Source: Microdochium bolleyi
Lineage: Eukaryota > Ascomycota > Sordariomycetes > Xylariales > Microdochiaceae
Length of the DNA: 64,000 nt
Reading direction: 5' to 3'
Assembly: GCA_001566295.1 (NCBI GenBank)
Contig: KQ964253.1
Span: 1 to 64,000 of the forward strand
Shown: positions 19,706 through 30,640 of the stretch, piece after piece
How positions within the stretch are numbered: position 1 is the first letter of the stretch
How the letters are laid out: every line of letters begins with the position of its first letter
Program-made: the position numbers and the translations under genes
Notes under the pieces: model-generated
The model's database searches: none
Told to the model about the DNA's origin: nothing
What the model saw: the letters and a program-made list of their open reading frames with translations, nothing else

Positions 19706-20251
19706 CTAGACGATGTCTGCCGGCTTGTGCTGCTGGCGGAGCGACATCTCGAGCGATCGCAGCGAGTCCTGGGAGGTCCGCCGGCCGGCACCCGACGGTG
19801 TCGATGATGATGGCGCAGGTTCGGGGGCACCGGCTGTGGAATGTGCACCAGTCGCCGGCTTGTACGTGCTCTGGGGTTTCGCGGGTGCGCCGGCGGCGCT
19901 GAGGCCGTAGTCGTCGAGCTCCTGTGTGTTTTTGCCGGTCCACTCCTTTGCGTCCATGCGCTGGCGGCGGAGATGGAGGTGGACGAGGACGACGATGATG
20001 ATGACGGCAAGGACACCACTGCGGGAGATGGGAGACGTGTCAGCGAGGCCAGGCCCACGGGTCTACTAGAAGGGACAGTGCAGGGCAACATACCCTATGG
20101 AGCCGATGACGATCGGGGTTGTCTTTGTGCCAGCATTGGGGAGGGCACACATGTCGCCACCGTCGGCGTTGATGCAGTTCTTGTCCTCGCGGGCGGAGAG
20201 CCGGGACAGTGTTGACGACGCCCGCCGGGCGAGGTGGACGATGGCAGCCAT
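19706..20251 (-). CDS. Small single-pass membrane protein, unknown function
   Basis: A 156-aa protein in two exons: 20251-20094 and 20018-19706 (75-bp GT-AG intron, phase 2). The join gives a clean membrane helix, PIVIGSIGGVLAVIIIVVLV (about residues 46-65), split by the intron. The N-terminal side carries two cysteines (NCINADGGDMCALP). The C-terminal side begins with the basic stop-transfer HLHLRRQR and continues as a low-complexity Pro/Ala/Ser tail ending in SLRSLEMSLRQQHK. The small N-terminal Cys region, a central helix and a charged then disordered tail suggest a type III or type I membrane protein. No family was named with confidence. Confidence 0.72.
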
Positions 20252-22404
20252 GGCGGAAGGATGGCTCGCTGGCAGGGAGAGTGCGTGGCAGGTAGGTGTC
20301 GTCGGGTGGTCAGAAAGGCGAGGAAGGACGTTGGGATATCGTTGCACAGAGAGTGTCGGGATGAAAATGACAGATGTCGATGGCTGGTGGTCTGGAAGGA
20401 GTGGGATGGCACGCGAGTCGCAGATCGGCGCCTTTGGCAGAGTGTCGTGTGGGAGCAGGATGGAGCGAGCAGAAGGAGGTGCAGGGCGAAGGGAGAAGTG
20501 GGGATGAGCGAAAGATCAGAGGAAGGGGCATACGACGAGGCGAGCCGACGCCGACGACGACGACAGGGAGCGTGATCCAGGGGTCCCTGCGGGCAAGGCT
20601 TGTGGACAGGCGAAGGACGGGCTAGAAGCCTGGCGGCAGGGGGCGGGCGGCCCCTTCTGCAAGGCACAGCGCCGGCGCTGCCGGGTGCCCAGGTGCACAT
20701 GCACATGCACATTACACAATGCAGGAACCGCTGGAGCAGTTCGAGACACGCGTCCTGGGGTGGGCACATGGCCATCCATGGATGGGCAGCACTCAGTCAT
20801 TGCCGAGGGACGGAGGACGGAGCAGCAGCGAGAGCCGACTGCTCCATGATGCACGGCTGGCAAGATCTCGCGAACAAGACCTCGCGATCGTGGACAAGCC
20901 TTCTTGGCATGCAGTGACAGTGCTGATCAATTGTCGGCACCCGCTGCGCTTTGTACGATCAAGACACACAATGAGTGCTGCTCTTGTCCCTCTGTGTGTG
21001 CAGACAACGCGGAAAGCGGGGCCATTGTGCATCACGTCCATCCGGTGCAGGCGCATAAAGACAATAAGCGCCGTCATGGCCACCTGGGCAGCCTTGGGAC
21101 GCCGTGGCCAGGGATGAGACACACCAATGCTCCAGGTTGACTGCTTCGTACATGCAGTCGAGCAGCCAGCCATCGCGTCCCTCCGGTGCAGTACTCACCG
21201 TGCGTGACAGATCTTCCACACTCGCACAAGTCTCGCGGGCGCAACTGGTCATCTTGTCTCATCAGATGCAAGCCCGCTCTCTCCTCGCACGCCAGTGGGC
21301 CTGATCTATTGCCAGGCGCGTCATCCTCGCGAGGGCACAAGTGTATCTTGTTTGTTTGAAGTCGTGACACTGGTCCGTGGCGAGAAGCGACAACTCGTCG
21401 CAGTCCCGCTGCTCAATGGTTTGCGGCAGCTGCCTCTTGGCTTGGCCGTCGAGCATCTGCATGCAAAAAAAGATTGACTCCAGAACACGAGTAAAAGCCC
21501 CGGCACGGCGCGCGGGACGACCTGCGCCAACCAAGACCTTATGATGCGGCGGGGGTCATTCTTTGTCCACAATATGTGCCGGAACGCAGTGGTAAAAGTA
21601 GCAGTGTCCATAATCAAAGTCGGTTGGCGGTTCCGCAGTGAGGTCGCGCGCGTTCGATCACGAACTCGAAGAGTCGCAATGGTTGCAATCGCAGGCTTAA
21701 GCGGCTGAGGGGGCCTGCGCTGTGCACAGACCGAGCAACACCCACGGAACGTGGCTCTCTGGCTCCTGGGGCAGCTGCTGTGTGCGCCGCATCTCGCAGC
21801 TGCATCGACTCGAGAGCGGGATGTGGAACTGCCCGGGGACTCGGCAGTGTGGAATGACGACCAAGAGGTCGCGATGTGCGCGGACGGCGAGCTGGTGAGA
21901 GCGACGCTGGGCACGCGTAGATTCGGCGGCAGACGATGTTCCGCGGGTCGTGGTGGTTGTTATGGGGAAAGGCAGTGGGCGGGCAGGGCGGGAGGACGCC
22001 GCACTCGCGGGAAGGTGCGCTGGACAGCCCGCGGTCTGCAGAGCTGCTCGCTGCCCCGCGAGTATCCGGGGCGGCGTCCTGCTGGCAGCCAGTCAGGGCC
22101 CCGCAATAGCAATCACGGCCCCACCCCGCCCGGTGACGTGCCGCGACGACACCCGCCGCAAGCCGAGCGCACCTTCCCCAGCTGTCTCCCACACGGTCGC
22201 TTTGGCAAGACGCGGCTCATGGCGGGGAAAGTCCCCGAATGTCCAGCCAAGCCCGGTCACGAGAGCTCGGCCGAACCCAAATATTTCCATGGCTGACGGC
22301 TGACGCAACGCCGACCCCTCGTCGTCAAATAACAAGGCTCGTCCGTCGCTGTTCAGAGCTCTTCCCCTCTTCTCTCGCCATGTCCCCTTTCTAGACCTCC
22401 AACC
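20252..22404. other. Long intergenic region, no gene seen
   Basis: A 2.15-kb stretch with many short overlapping frames on both strands but no signal peptide, domain or splice-consistent gene. It includes a short TGCACA repeat near 20693-20710. The last few hundred bases (CT-rich, about 22330-22400) look like the P450 promoter and leader. Confidence 0.45.
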
Positions 22405-24062
22405 TTGGCACATCATCGCAACATGGCCGTGACAGAAATCCTGACCGGCGCCGGCGCGGCTGCCGCCCTCTACGTCTTTGGCGTCGCCGTCTACCGTGTC
22501 TTCTTCCACCCGCTGGCAAAGTACCCGGGCCCCCTCCTCGCCAAGCTCACCGATAGCTACCAGCTCTACCACGCCTGGAAGGGCGACCGCCACCTTGACT
22601 TCTGGCGCCTACACGAGAAGTACGGCCCCGTAGTCCGCTTTGGCCCCAACAGTGTTTCCTTCAACTCCAACGTCGCCCTCAAGGACATCTACGGCTTCAA
22701 GACGAACGTCCGCAAGTCCGAGTTCTACGATGCCTTTGTCCACCCGGCCGCAAACACCCACAACGCCCGCGACAAGGCCCTCCACGCCCGCAAGCGCCGC
22801 GTCCTCTCACAGGCCTTCTCCGACTCGGCTGTCAAGCAGATGGAGCGCTACATCCTCAACAACATCCGCACTTTCTGCGACCAGATCGGCCAGGGCACCA
22901 CTGCCGACGCCAAGGGCTGGACCGCCGCCAAGAACATGGCCGACTGGTGCAACTACCTCGCCATGGACATCCTGGGCGATCTCTGCTTCGGCAAGGCCTT
23001 CCACATGCTCGAATCCCCCACGAACCGCTACGCTCTCGAGCTCGTCTCTCTGGCGACCACCCGGCATCTGATTGTGAGTTCTCGAGTATTCCTCTGATAA
23101 ACGCGAAGGCGTCTCAATGCTGACATACTTCGTAGTGCGGCACCATGCGCATCGTGGGCCAGCTCAAGCTCGACAACATCCTGTTCCACAAGATCGCCGC
23201 CGGCCGTGCCAAGTACATGGCCTACAGCAAGGCGCAGCTCACCGAGCGCACCAAGCTCGGCGATGACACGGACCGCCGCGACTTCTTCTACCACCTGCTC
23301 AAGGCCCGCGACCCCGAAACCGGCCAGGGCTTCACCACCCCGGAGCTGTGGGGCGAGTCCAACCTGCTCATCATCGCCGGCTCCGACACCACCTCCACCG
23401 CCATGGCCGCCACCCTCTTCTACCTCGTCCGTAACCCAGCCGCTCTCGAAAAGGTCACCGCCGAGGTCCGCGCCGCCTTCAACGACGTCGAGGACATCCG
23501 CCAGGGCGCCCAGCTCAACTCGTGCACCTATCTGCGCGCTTGCATCGACGAGGCCATGCGCATGTCTCCCAGCGTTGGCGGCATCCCGCCCCGCGAGGTA
23601 ATGGCCGGTGGCGCCATGATTGACGGACACCAGCTCCCGGAGGGCGTCGTCGTCGGTGTTCCGCACTACACGATCCACCACAATGCCGACTACTACCCCG
23701 AGCCTTTCACCTACATTCCTGAGCGCTGGATCGTGGGAGCCGAGGCCAGCGTGAAGCTCCTCAGAGACAGCTCCTCGGCCACAACCCAGGAGGACGTCAG
23801 CGTCGCTCAGTCGGCCTTCTGCCCCTTCAGCATCGGCCCCCGTGGCTGCATCGGTAAGGGCCTGGCGTACATCGAGATGTCCACCACCATTGCGCGGACA
23901 CTCTTCATGTACGACATGCGCAAGGCTGCTGGCATCGTGGATCCGGCCGAGGGCAACCCCAGTTTCGAGTACGGCCGCCACCGCGTTAACGAGTTCCAGC
24001 TCATCGACCAGTTCACCAGTCTCAAGGACGGCCCGATGGTCGAGTTCCGGAAACGGTTGTAA
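22405..24062 (+). CDS. Cytochrome P450, isotrichodermin C-15 hydroxylase-like
   Basis: P450 of 531 aa in two exons, 22405-23073 and 23136-24062 (62-bp GT-AG intron, phase 0). A second ATG at 22423 (MAVTEIL) is equally good and would give 525 aa. The N-terminal anchor (AAAALYVFGVAVYRVFF) is followed by the proline-rich hinge HPLAKYPGP. Further motifs are IIAGSDTTST in the I-helix, DEAMRMSP (ExxR), PERW, and the haem loop PFSIGPRGCIGKGLA with Cys461. The motif style matches the fungal group that includes isotrichodermin C-15 hydroxylases and benzoate hydroxylase-like P450s. No trichothecene or other pathway gene lies next to it, so the real substrate is open. Confidence 0.93.
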
Positions 24063-24805
24063 GGGGTCCTTGGGTGTGTGAATCTGGAGGTTCATATGTG
24101 GAGGGTAAGGAATGGCGGACTGCAAAATTGGCATGAATGAAGGATATCGGCACGGAATCATGGCACCTGGCGTTTTGGGATTTTATGAGGAAATGACTAC
24201 CAGTGCAGCAGTTGCTGCATTTGTTTGAATCAGAGATTGCTTATGTTGAGTATTATCACGGCAACATTTCATCTTGGGTGCCTCTGAGGAACAGGCCACG
24301 CTCGTGCTTAATTCTCTACTTCATCGTTTTGAGATCTTTCGGTTGTCTGCTGGGTTATTTCCTTGTTTCTATTTCTCGTTCCCCACTTTCTCGGTGCGGT
24401 ATTTTCTCGTCTCGGACCACGGGAGGCGAACAGACCGAACCCATACAAGGACATGTTTTGAATGTAGAAGCCCGAAAGTACCCTGTGATATGGCGGAAAA
24501 AGATGCGCAAGCTTACATCTGCCCCGAAGCGACTGATTCTGTAAAATCAAGGTTGTGATTAAAAAAACCTGTTGCCAAGCTTTCTAGATTTGTATGTGTC
24601 TCGGCACCAAAATAACAAGTATTTACCCAAATGATCAAGCAGATACAAATAATGGCGGTAGACAGCGCACTCTGCGAATTCCGCATCTACACATCTTTCA
24701 GGGTCCTCTTTCAGCGCCCAATCGTCTCTATATCAACCCCTCTTCGCTCTGCATTGTCCTGCGCTACACAACCGATGTGCTTCATTCTGTCTGGCTCGAC
24801 TTGAC
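24063..24805. other. AT-richer 3' flank between two genes
   Basis: Downstream of the P450 and of the minus-strand Gly-Pro protein. Contains T-rich and A-rich runs (TTAAAAAAACC at about 24557) and no supportable gene. Confidence 0.45.
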
Positions 24806-26503
24806 TCAGTTGCACACGGGAGCCTGGCAAATGCCGCCTGAGGTGGTGATCACGTCAACCACGGCGTACACAATCAGCGCAACCTTGCCATCGCTGGGGC
24901 TGTTGCCTGGTCCATTGTTGCCAGGACCGCCAGGACCGCCAGGACCGTCAGGACCACCAGGGCCGCCGGGGCCGGGGCCGTTAGGACCAGGACCGCTTCC
25001 CGGACCGCTCGGGCCTCCGGGACCGCCTGGGCCGTTGGGACCATTACCGGGACCTCCAGGGCCGTTAGGACCATTGACCGGGCCATTAGGACCACCTGGG
25101 CCGCCTGGGCCGTTGGGACCAGGACCGCTAGGGCCATTACCGGGACCGCCTGGACCGTTAGGACCACCAGGACCACTGGGACCGTTGCCTGGACCGCCTG
25201 GACCTCCAGGACCGTTGGGACCGGGGCCACTTGGACCGCTGCTAGGACCGCCAGGCCCGCCACAGCTGGGCCACGCGATCGGCGCCGTGCTGAAGCTTGC
25301 CACGTCCTTGAGCGGGCCAGAGCTGTACTTGTACTGGCCGGGCGAGCACTGGCTCAGAGGAAGGCAGGAAAGACCCACCCGGACCTCGGACAGTCTGTAA
25401 GACGACGCGGCCGAGCCGCCGGATGTCGCGTAGTTGACAGTGACACGGCCCTGGGAGTCGGCCGTGGCGGTCCAGGTGCCGACGTAGATGGCCTTGCTGA
25501 CGTCGTTGCCGCCGGCGCCGACGTAGAGCGGGCCAGTGATGCCGTGCTGCAGTTCCGAAAGCGTGGGCGTCTCGTACCAGCCCCAGCGGTTGCAGCCCGC
25601 GCCGGAGGAGCAGCTGTTAAGGGGGAAGCTCTTCTGGCAGTTGGACTCGGGCTTTTCATAGCCGAACGCTGTCCCGAGGCTGCAGGTCTTCGTGCTGGGC
25701 GGGGGTGTTGTGGGCGAGGACTTCGAGGTCGTGCTCGAAGTGGTCGAGGTCGTAGTAGAGGTGGAGGATGTAGTGGAAGACGAGCAAGCCGCAGTGTTGC
25801 ACTTGGTGCAGCGGTAGCTGATCTCGAAATAGTCCAGGGAGGTAGAGTATGCCGTGCACTGGCCGTTGGAGTCCCGGGACGTGCAAGGGGGCAAGCTCTT
25901 GAAGGAGACGGTGGTCGTGGCGCCGGTGGACGGATCAACAGACTGGGCTTGGCCGGAGAACTGGAGATAGAAGTCCAGGGCTTCACGGTCTCCATTCGGG
26001 CACATGTCTGCCAGGATCGCCGTGGTGCTTCCGGAGTTGACGATAGTGCTGAATGGCAGCTGGCAGACAAAGCCAGAGTTGCCGTTTGCGCACGTGATGG
26101 CGGTCGTCGGCGGCGGGCTGCTCCACGAGCTCGAATCGTCCACGTTGCCCTTGAGCTTCCAGTTGACGGTGGCCGAGGTGGTCGTGTAGCCCGGGAACGA
26201 CGAGAAATTGAAGAAGAGGTTTGTCCCTTGGAAGTCGAGGCAGACCTGCGAGGTGACGGTGGTGCCGCTCGCGGTCTTGATGGCGATGGGAGGGCACTGC
26301 TGAGAGCGGAGGTTCTCGAGAGGCAGCTGGAAGGTGTTGACATCGGGCATGGCAAGGCCCGAGAGGGCACAGTTGTTGTTACAGAGGTCGTAGTTCCACC
26401 TCTTGGACAAGTTTGTGGTGATTTTGGGGGGTGACGAGCGGCCCGGTGCGGCACTGGCCATGCCAATGCCCCCGAGGAAGACGGCGACGGTCTTGAAATG
26501 CAT
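24806..26503 (-). CDS. Secreted protein with collagen-like Gly-Pro tail
   Basis: A 565-aa single-exon secreted protein. The start at 26503 (MHFKTVAVFLGGIGMASA) gives a signal peptide, and TATAAA at 26616-26621 is about 115 bp upstream; the in-frame ATG at 26596 is too close to that box. Residues about 25-240 form a cysteine-containing globular domain (LCNNNCALSG, VCLDFQG, SLPPCTSRDSNGQC, CTKCNTAAC). A Ser/Thr linker (about 240-270) leads to a second Cys-rich domain (CNRWGWYETP, GLSCLPLSQC). Residues about 414-535 are almost only Gly, Pro, Asn and Ser in GPG/GGP/NGP units, collagen-like but not a strict Gly-X-Y triplet. The last residues GGICQAPVCN add a Cys pair. A wall or adhesin role is possible; the function is unknown. 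Confidence 0.82.
   Translation of the reverse strand: MHFKTVAVFLGGIGMASAAPGRSSPPKITTNLSKRWNYDLCNNNCALSGLAMPDVNTFQLPLENLRSQQCPPIAIKTASGTTVTSQVCLDFQGTNLFFNFSSFPGYTTTSATVNWKLKGNVDDSSSWSSPPPTTAITCANGNSGFVCQLPFSTIVNSGSTTAILADMCPNGDREALDFYLQFSGQAQSVDPSTGATTTVSFKSLPPCTSRDSNGQCTAYSTSLDYFEISYRCTKCNTAACSSSTTSSTSTTTSTTSSTTSKSSPTTPPPSTKTCSLGTAFGYEKPESNCQKSFPLNSCSSGAGCNRWGWYETPTLSELQHGITGPLYVGAGGNDVSKAIYVGTWTATADSQGRVTVNYATSGGSAASSYRLSEVRVGLSCLPLSQCSPGQYKYSSGPLKDVASFSTAPIAWPSCGGPGGPSSGPSGPGPNGPGGPGGPGNGPSGPGGPNGPGGPGNGPSGPGPNGPGGPGGPNGPVNGPNGPGGPGNGPNGPGGPGGPSGPGSGPGPNGPGPGGPGGPDGPGGPGGPGNNGPGNSPSDGKVALIVYAVVDVITTSGGICQAPVCN
24895..25262 (-). repeat. Coding Gly-Pro repeat tract
   Basis: About 120 codons of GGNCCN-type units inside the secreted protein gene encode GP, GGP, NGP and SGP repeats. 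Units vary at third positions (GGA, GGC, GGT, GGG), so the repeat is conserved more in protein than in DNA. It is a likely spot for copy-number variation. Confidence 0.85.
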
Positions 26504-27940
26504 GATGCAGGTGTCTTGCTGGTGCTTTGGAGCTCTCTGACAAGCTAAGCAGGAAGTCGTGGAGATGGTGTGTGTGGTGTCGTATGGGCACGGCAAGCTC
26601 AGTGGCAGGCCTCAATTTATATCGGTGCAAGGCATGGATCGTCCAAGATGCACAAGCCGCCTAGATGGAGCAATCCCACCCAGATGCCGGTTGTAGCCTG
26701 TGCGGTCCACCGCCGATGTATCCAGACTATCGAGGCGCGAGCAGCGAATGTGAGCCCGATCGTGTGTTGTCCAACTGTGTCGGCACGGGTAGATCACGAC
26801 GGCGCCAAGCTAGTGTGCGCTAATGCGCGGGTACCAAATGATTCAGGGCCGGCTCAGGGAGAGCTGGTGCTTGGGCGCAGAACTAGCACCAGGCAGGCCG
26901 TGGCCCGGAAACTCGACCGTCTCGACTGCTGGGCGGGTGACCAAGCAGACTTAGTTAGAGAGGTCGGGTCGAGGCTGGTGATCCGCAAGTCGATTGGTGG
27001 CAGCAGTGCTTGAGATAGTACGGCCATGAAGTTATCGCATGGATACCCAGTAGATATCACAAAGTCAACATCACTTTACAGCACGTCAAGGCTCGAACAG
27101 ATTTGAATGGTGCATAGAGCAGATCTGTCGGCTCGCATTCATCAGACGGAAGACAAGCAACCGCCAAGACGATCGATAGCAGACAAGCATTCCGGGACCC
27201 CCGCGCAAGCTGTGTCCCGTGCGGAACGACGCCACAACGGCTTCAGTCCGCGCCGTCCAGAACGGGCACGCTGAGTAGTGCAGGCCGGTTCTCAGGGGGG
27301 TGTCAAGGCACTACGCAAGCGCAGCCACAAAGGCGGGCTGAACCCTTGCGGACAAATTGGAGCGTCCTACACGAATGACGCCGGCTACTCTAGCGTGGCT
27401 GCTGACGACGACAATCAGGGCGGGCACGGGATGCCGACGGGCCTGAACACTAATTTTGTCACTGAGTCGTACATTTCGACGCTTCGGTGGGCGCGCCCAG
27501 ACAATGGCTTCTAGATGTCCCACCACGGCTGTTGTACTGCAGACCGTTTCTCGTGGAAACACCGAGGTTGCGTCGCCATCCTTCGACATTGGCGCTGATT
27601 CGCCTTCTGAAGACATATCAAGTTTGGATGCGCAATGGCTGTGGGCACAATCTGCAATCACTGCTCATTACTTCACTTTATGCACCCGCGTCTTCCCGAA
27701 AATGGTTGGTGTGCGATGTTAAGAAACGAATGTTGAACAACCTATGTGGGGACCCGAAGGCTATATACAGGAGCTGAGGGATTGTAAGAGAAAGAAATGA
27801 TTCACTGGAGAAGACGAAGCATACGGATATGCGGTACCGGTCCCCTTATGGTCATGAAACACGGACTACCGACCCGGCTAATCGAAGCATAGGCGCTCAT
27901 GTGAGCCAAAGACTGCAGCCTGGCCGACACAGATATGCGC
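26504..27940. other. Intergenic region, no gene seen
   Basis: Carries the TATA element of the Gly-Pro protein gene (26616-26621). Open frames at about 26570-27013, 27278-27514 and 27311-27661 have no recognisable features. Confidence 0.45.
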
Positions 27941-28465
27941 TTAGCAGCTGCAGCCGCAAGAGTCGCAGTCGGCAGGACCGACGCCACAGTCCTGCTGGCC
28001 GTTGCACTGAGCATTGGTGCTGCAGCCGATCCAGGGGCCGAAGCCGCCGTTAGAGGCAGTCCAGCACTGTGATGGGGGAAAGAAGCAGAGTTAGCTCGCA
28101 TGTTCTCGTGATCAAGCGGGTCGGCATGAAAGGAGAGCAAGGACATATCGGATAGAAGAACTCACCCATTGTCCGGAGCCCTGAACACCGCACTGCTTCC
28201 AGCAGTAGCCCTCGTGGCAGCCGTAAGGGGCGTCGTAGAAGCAGTCACGCTTGGCCAGAGCGGCGGTGGCGGAACCCTTGGGGTGCTCCTTGCATTTGCG
28301 GATGTTGTTGGGGTCGATCTCAGTGCCCTTGAGGGCGTCGAGGTTCGGGTGGTACTCGCCGCCGAAGGCGCAGGCCTCGCTGGTGTTGTCGTTGCTAGCT
28401 GCGGCCGAGACGGCGCCGCTGGCGGCAACGATGGCGATGGTCTGGAAGATGGTGGAGAACTTCAT
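27941..28465 (-). CDS. Cysteine-rich small secreted protein (effector-like)
   Basis: A 141-aa protein in two exons, 28465-28166 and 28066-27941 (99-bp GT-AG intron, phase 0). The start at 28465 gives the signal peptide MKFSTIFQTIAIVAASGAVSA; an upstream in-frame ATG at 28579 would hide it. The mature part has about 14 cysteines, most in the last 60 residues: DCFYDAPYGC, GYCWKQCG, and after the intron CWTAS, IGCSTNAQCNGQQDCG and DCDSCGCSC. The even Cys number, small size and secretion signal are typical of fungal effector candidates or Cys-rich antimicrobial-like proteins. No known family was assigned, and no toxic activity is implied by the sequence. Confidence 0.82.
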
Positions 28466-29839
28466 TTTGATGTTGGGGGGAGTTGGAATAGAGCAGATGA
28501 TGGTTGATAGATGTGTTGGTGAAGGAGGTCTGAGGTTGTGAGTGTGAGGGTAGATGTTGTTGTTGATGCTCAGAAACATTTGCTTCGTTGAGGGGGCATC
28601 TGAAGCCTTTTGTATTCAGTTCACCGTCGTTCTCCAACGTGACGTCGTCCGATAGAACCACATCAGCTCCTTCTCCCAGACAGTCGAAGTCCGTATTCAC
28701 AGGCTCTCGGTCTCCTGAGCGGTCCTCGGTGATCATCTCCGCTTGCAATGAAGGAATCACTTCACAGCCGACGTCTGGAAAGGGTATCATGGCTGCTCTG
28801 AGCAAGCGAATCGTGTGACTATTCTCGTCAAAGGCCAAGATCAGCGGTCTCCCATTCCCGATGGATGACGATCTCGTCTCCGGAAACATCATGTCTGCTC
28901 AACGCTGCCTCACTGTTGTCTGCACAGACCGGTGGTCGCTGTGCGCGGACATGGTCTTGGCACCACAATAGCCACCGTTGGCCCGTTTTGATGCACAACT
29001 GCCGATCATCCTGGAGGATGTGGGCACACAGAAGTCCTATACTCCACACCGTCAGCCTCTGTTCCTATTCTCCGGTTGCACCAGACAAGGGGCCTCATTC
29101 TGCACTTCCAGATCTGGTAATAACGCCAATTAGAGCAACGATCACCCCAGATGCCGAGACGGCACGGCACGGACGGCAGAGCCCCAAACCCCACACAAAT
29201 TGCTCGAATTACACGGTGATCGACGTCAGCGCTCGACACTCTCCAGTCCTCAGCCTCGCCTCTGCAGGGTATGTCATCCTTCCAGCTCGGATAATTCTTT
29301 GCAGCAACTGTGTTCCAGGTGCAGTGTCACCGCAGATAGAGTGAAGTCAGTAGAGTGATAAGGAGTTACTGGTGCACAAGTACAATGACCTCACCGCCAA
29401 GAGGAGGGAAATACTGCTGCCTGCGCGCACCCGAAGGATGGAGCTTTGTTACACATTACAGCCCCAAATATGGAAATCCACCGCAGTCAGGCCTGGCTAC
29501 TGTCTGACGACTGGCGAGGAAGGGCGCAGTGCGGATCTCTAAGCAAGACCTTGCGAATTCAAACATCGACTGGAAAAGGAAAGGGAGATCCCCAGCGATA
29601 TTGTAGGGTTGATTGTTTCAATGAGTGTTCGACACTTCCGGTCAAGGACCTGCCTCGCAGGATTAGATTGAATGCAAAGTGTGACCCAGCACTGGAAGCA
29701 AAAATCTCTTCATCTTGAGCAGTCAATCACTCGCATGATGTTACGGCACGTCTTGAAATCATCAACTTGAGACTACTTCTGAATATCGTACAAGCCCACC
29801 TCCTGTATGTTGCCCAGCCTGTCGCCTCACTGCGTCTTG
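28466..29839. other. Intergenic region, no gene seen
   Basis: Includes the promoter of the Cys-rich protein gene. The frame at 28865-29344 on the plus strand has no family features and was not called. Confidence 0.45.
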
Positions 29840-30640
29840 TTACCTGGACTGTGCTCCCCCGAATCGAGCCAAGAGGGCCGTGAACTCCGTTCTGTCTTCA
29901 CCTTTGGCTTGGAGTAGCGTTGTCATCTCGGCGATACTCTTTCCATTGCGGTTCAGAACATCCATGCTCGATCCATTCTTCAGCAGAATCTCGGCTGCGC
30001 CAGTGTGACCTCCAAAAAGGGCCTCATGCAGTGGGTGATCGCCGGCTATTGTTCTCGCGTCTGTGTCAGGCTTCGCCCCCTTGCTAAGCAGGTAACATAG
30101 CGAGGCCTCGTTGCCACGCCTGGCAGCCAGACCAAGGGCTCCAGAGTGCTCTAGACGGGCACCATGCTCTAGCATGAGGTCAACGGTGGCCTGGTGGTTG
30201 GGGTAAAGCGCAGCAGCAAGCGCGACAGGGTAGGCCACCGAGTCGGGCTCGAGGTTCGGATCAGCCCCGTGTTCAAGGAGGTACCGGAGAAACTCGATGG
30301 GCTGCCGTCTGTGGCAAGCCGCGGTAAGAGCTGTGCCGAACCTCTCAAAACTTCTGTTTGCAGCCGAGCCATCTTTGGCCAAGACCTTGGAGAACAGGGG
30401 TGCGGAGCCAGCGCCTGCGGCAGCTCGGACTGTTGCATCGTCGATCTTGAGATTTGGAAAGTGGTCCAAGATATGCTCGACGACTGGGAGCTGAGACGCC
30501 TGTGAGGCTGCGCTGAGCAGTTCCTGGGCAGACACGGGCGAGATCTCCTGTCTCGAAGACTGGCAAAGCGATTGAAACTTTGCGAGGTCACCCGCGGCAG
30601 CTGCGGCCATGAGCATCTCCTGGGTGGGCGTGGTAGACAT
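29840..30640 (-). CDS. Ankyrin repeat protein, 266 aa
   Basis: Single-exon cytoplasmic protein made mainly of ankyrin units, for example QPIEFLRYLLEHGADPN, NHQATVDLMLEHGARLE, NEASLCYLLSKGAKPD and GHTGAAEILLKNGSSMD, the last preceded by the helix-cap string DHPLHEALFG. The first 90 residues look like more diverged ankyrin units (AGDLAKFQSLCQSS, LPVVEHILDHFPN). There is no other domain, so it is likely a protein-binding scaffold. Partner and pathway are unknown. It sits alone among secreted-protein genes and is much shorter than the ankyrin gene at 16-19 kb. Confidence 0.88.
   Translation of the reverse strand: MSTTPTQEMLMAAAAAGDLAKFQSLCQSSRQEISPVSAQELLSAASQASQLPVVEHILDHFPNLKIDDATVRAAAGAGSAPLFSKVLAKDGSAANRSFERFGTALTAACHRRQPIEFLRYLLEHGADPNLEPDSVAYPVALAAALYPNHQATVDLMLEHGARLEHSGALGLAARRGNEASLCYLLSKGAKPDTDARTIAGDHPLHEALFGGHTGAAEILLKNGSSMDVLNRNGKSIAEMTTLLQAKGEDRTEFTALLARFGGAQSR

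Noticed and set aside
21321..22296. Long frames on both strands before the third P450
   Set aside because: Ser/Arg/Pro-rich shadow composition, no splice-consistent model or domain.
23028..24161. 377-aa open frame on the minus strand
   Set aside because: It is the exact antisense of P450 exon 2; long reverse frames are expected opposite GC-rich, C-ending codons. No domain was visible in it.
24594..25400. Plus-strand collagen-like frame rich in PPGPPG
   Set aside because: Reverse complement of the Gly-Pro tract gives Gly/Pro repeats too. The minus-strand gene has signal peptide, TATA box and Cys-rich domains; the plus frame has none.
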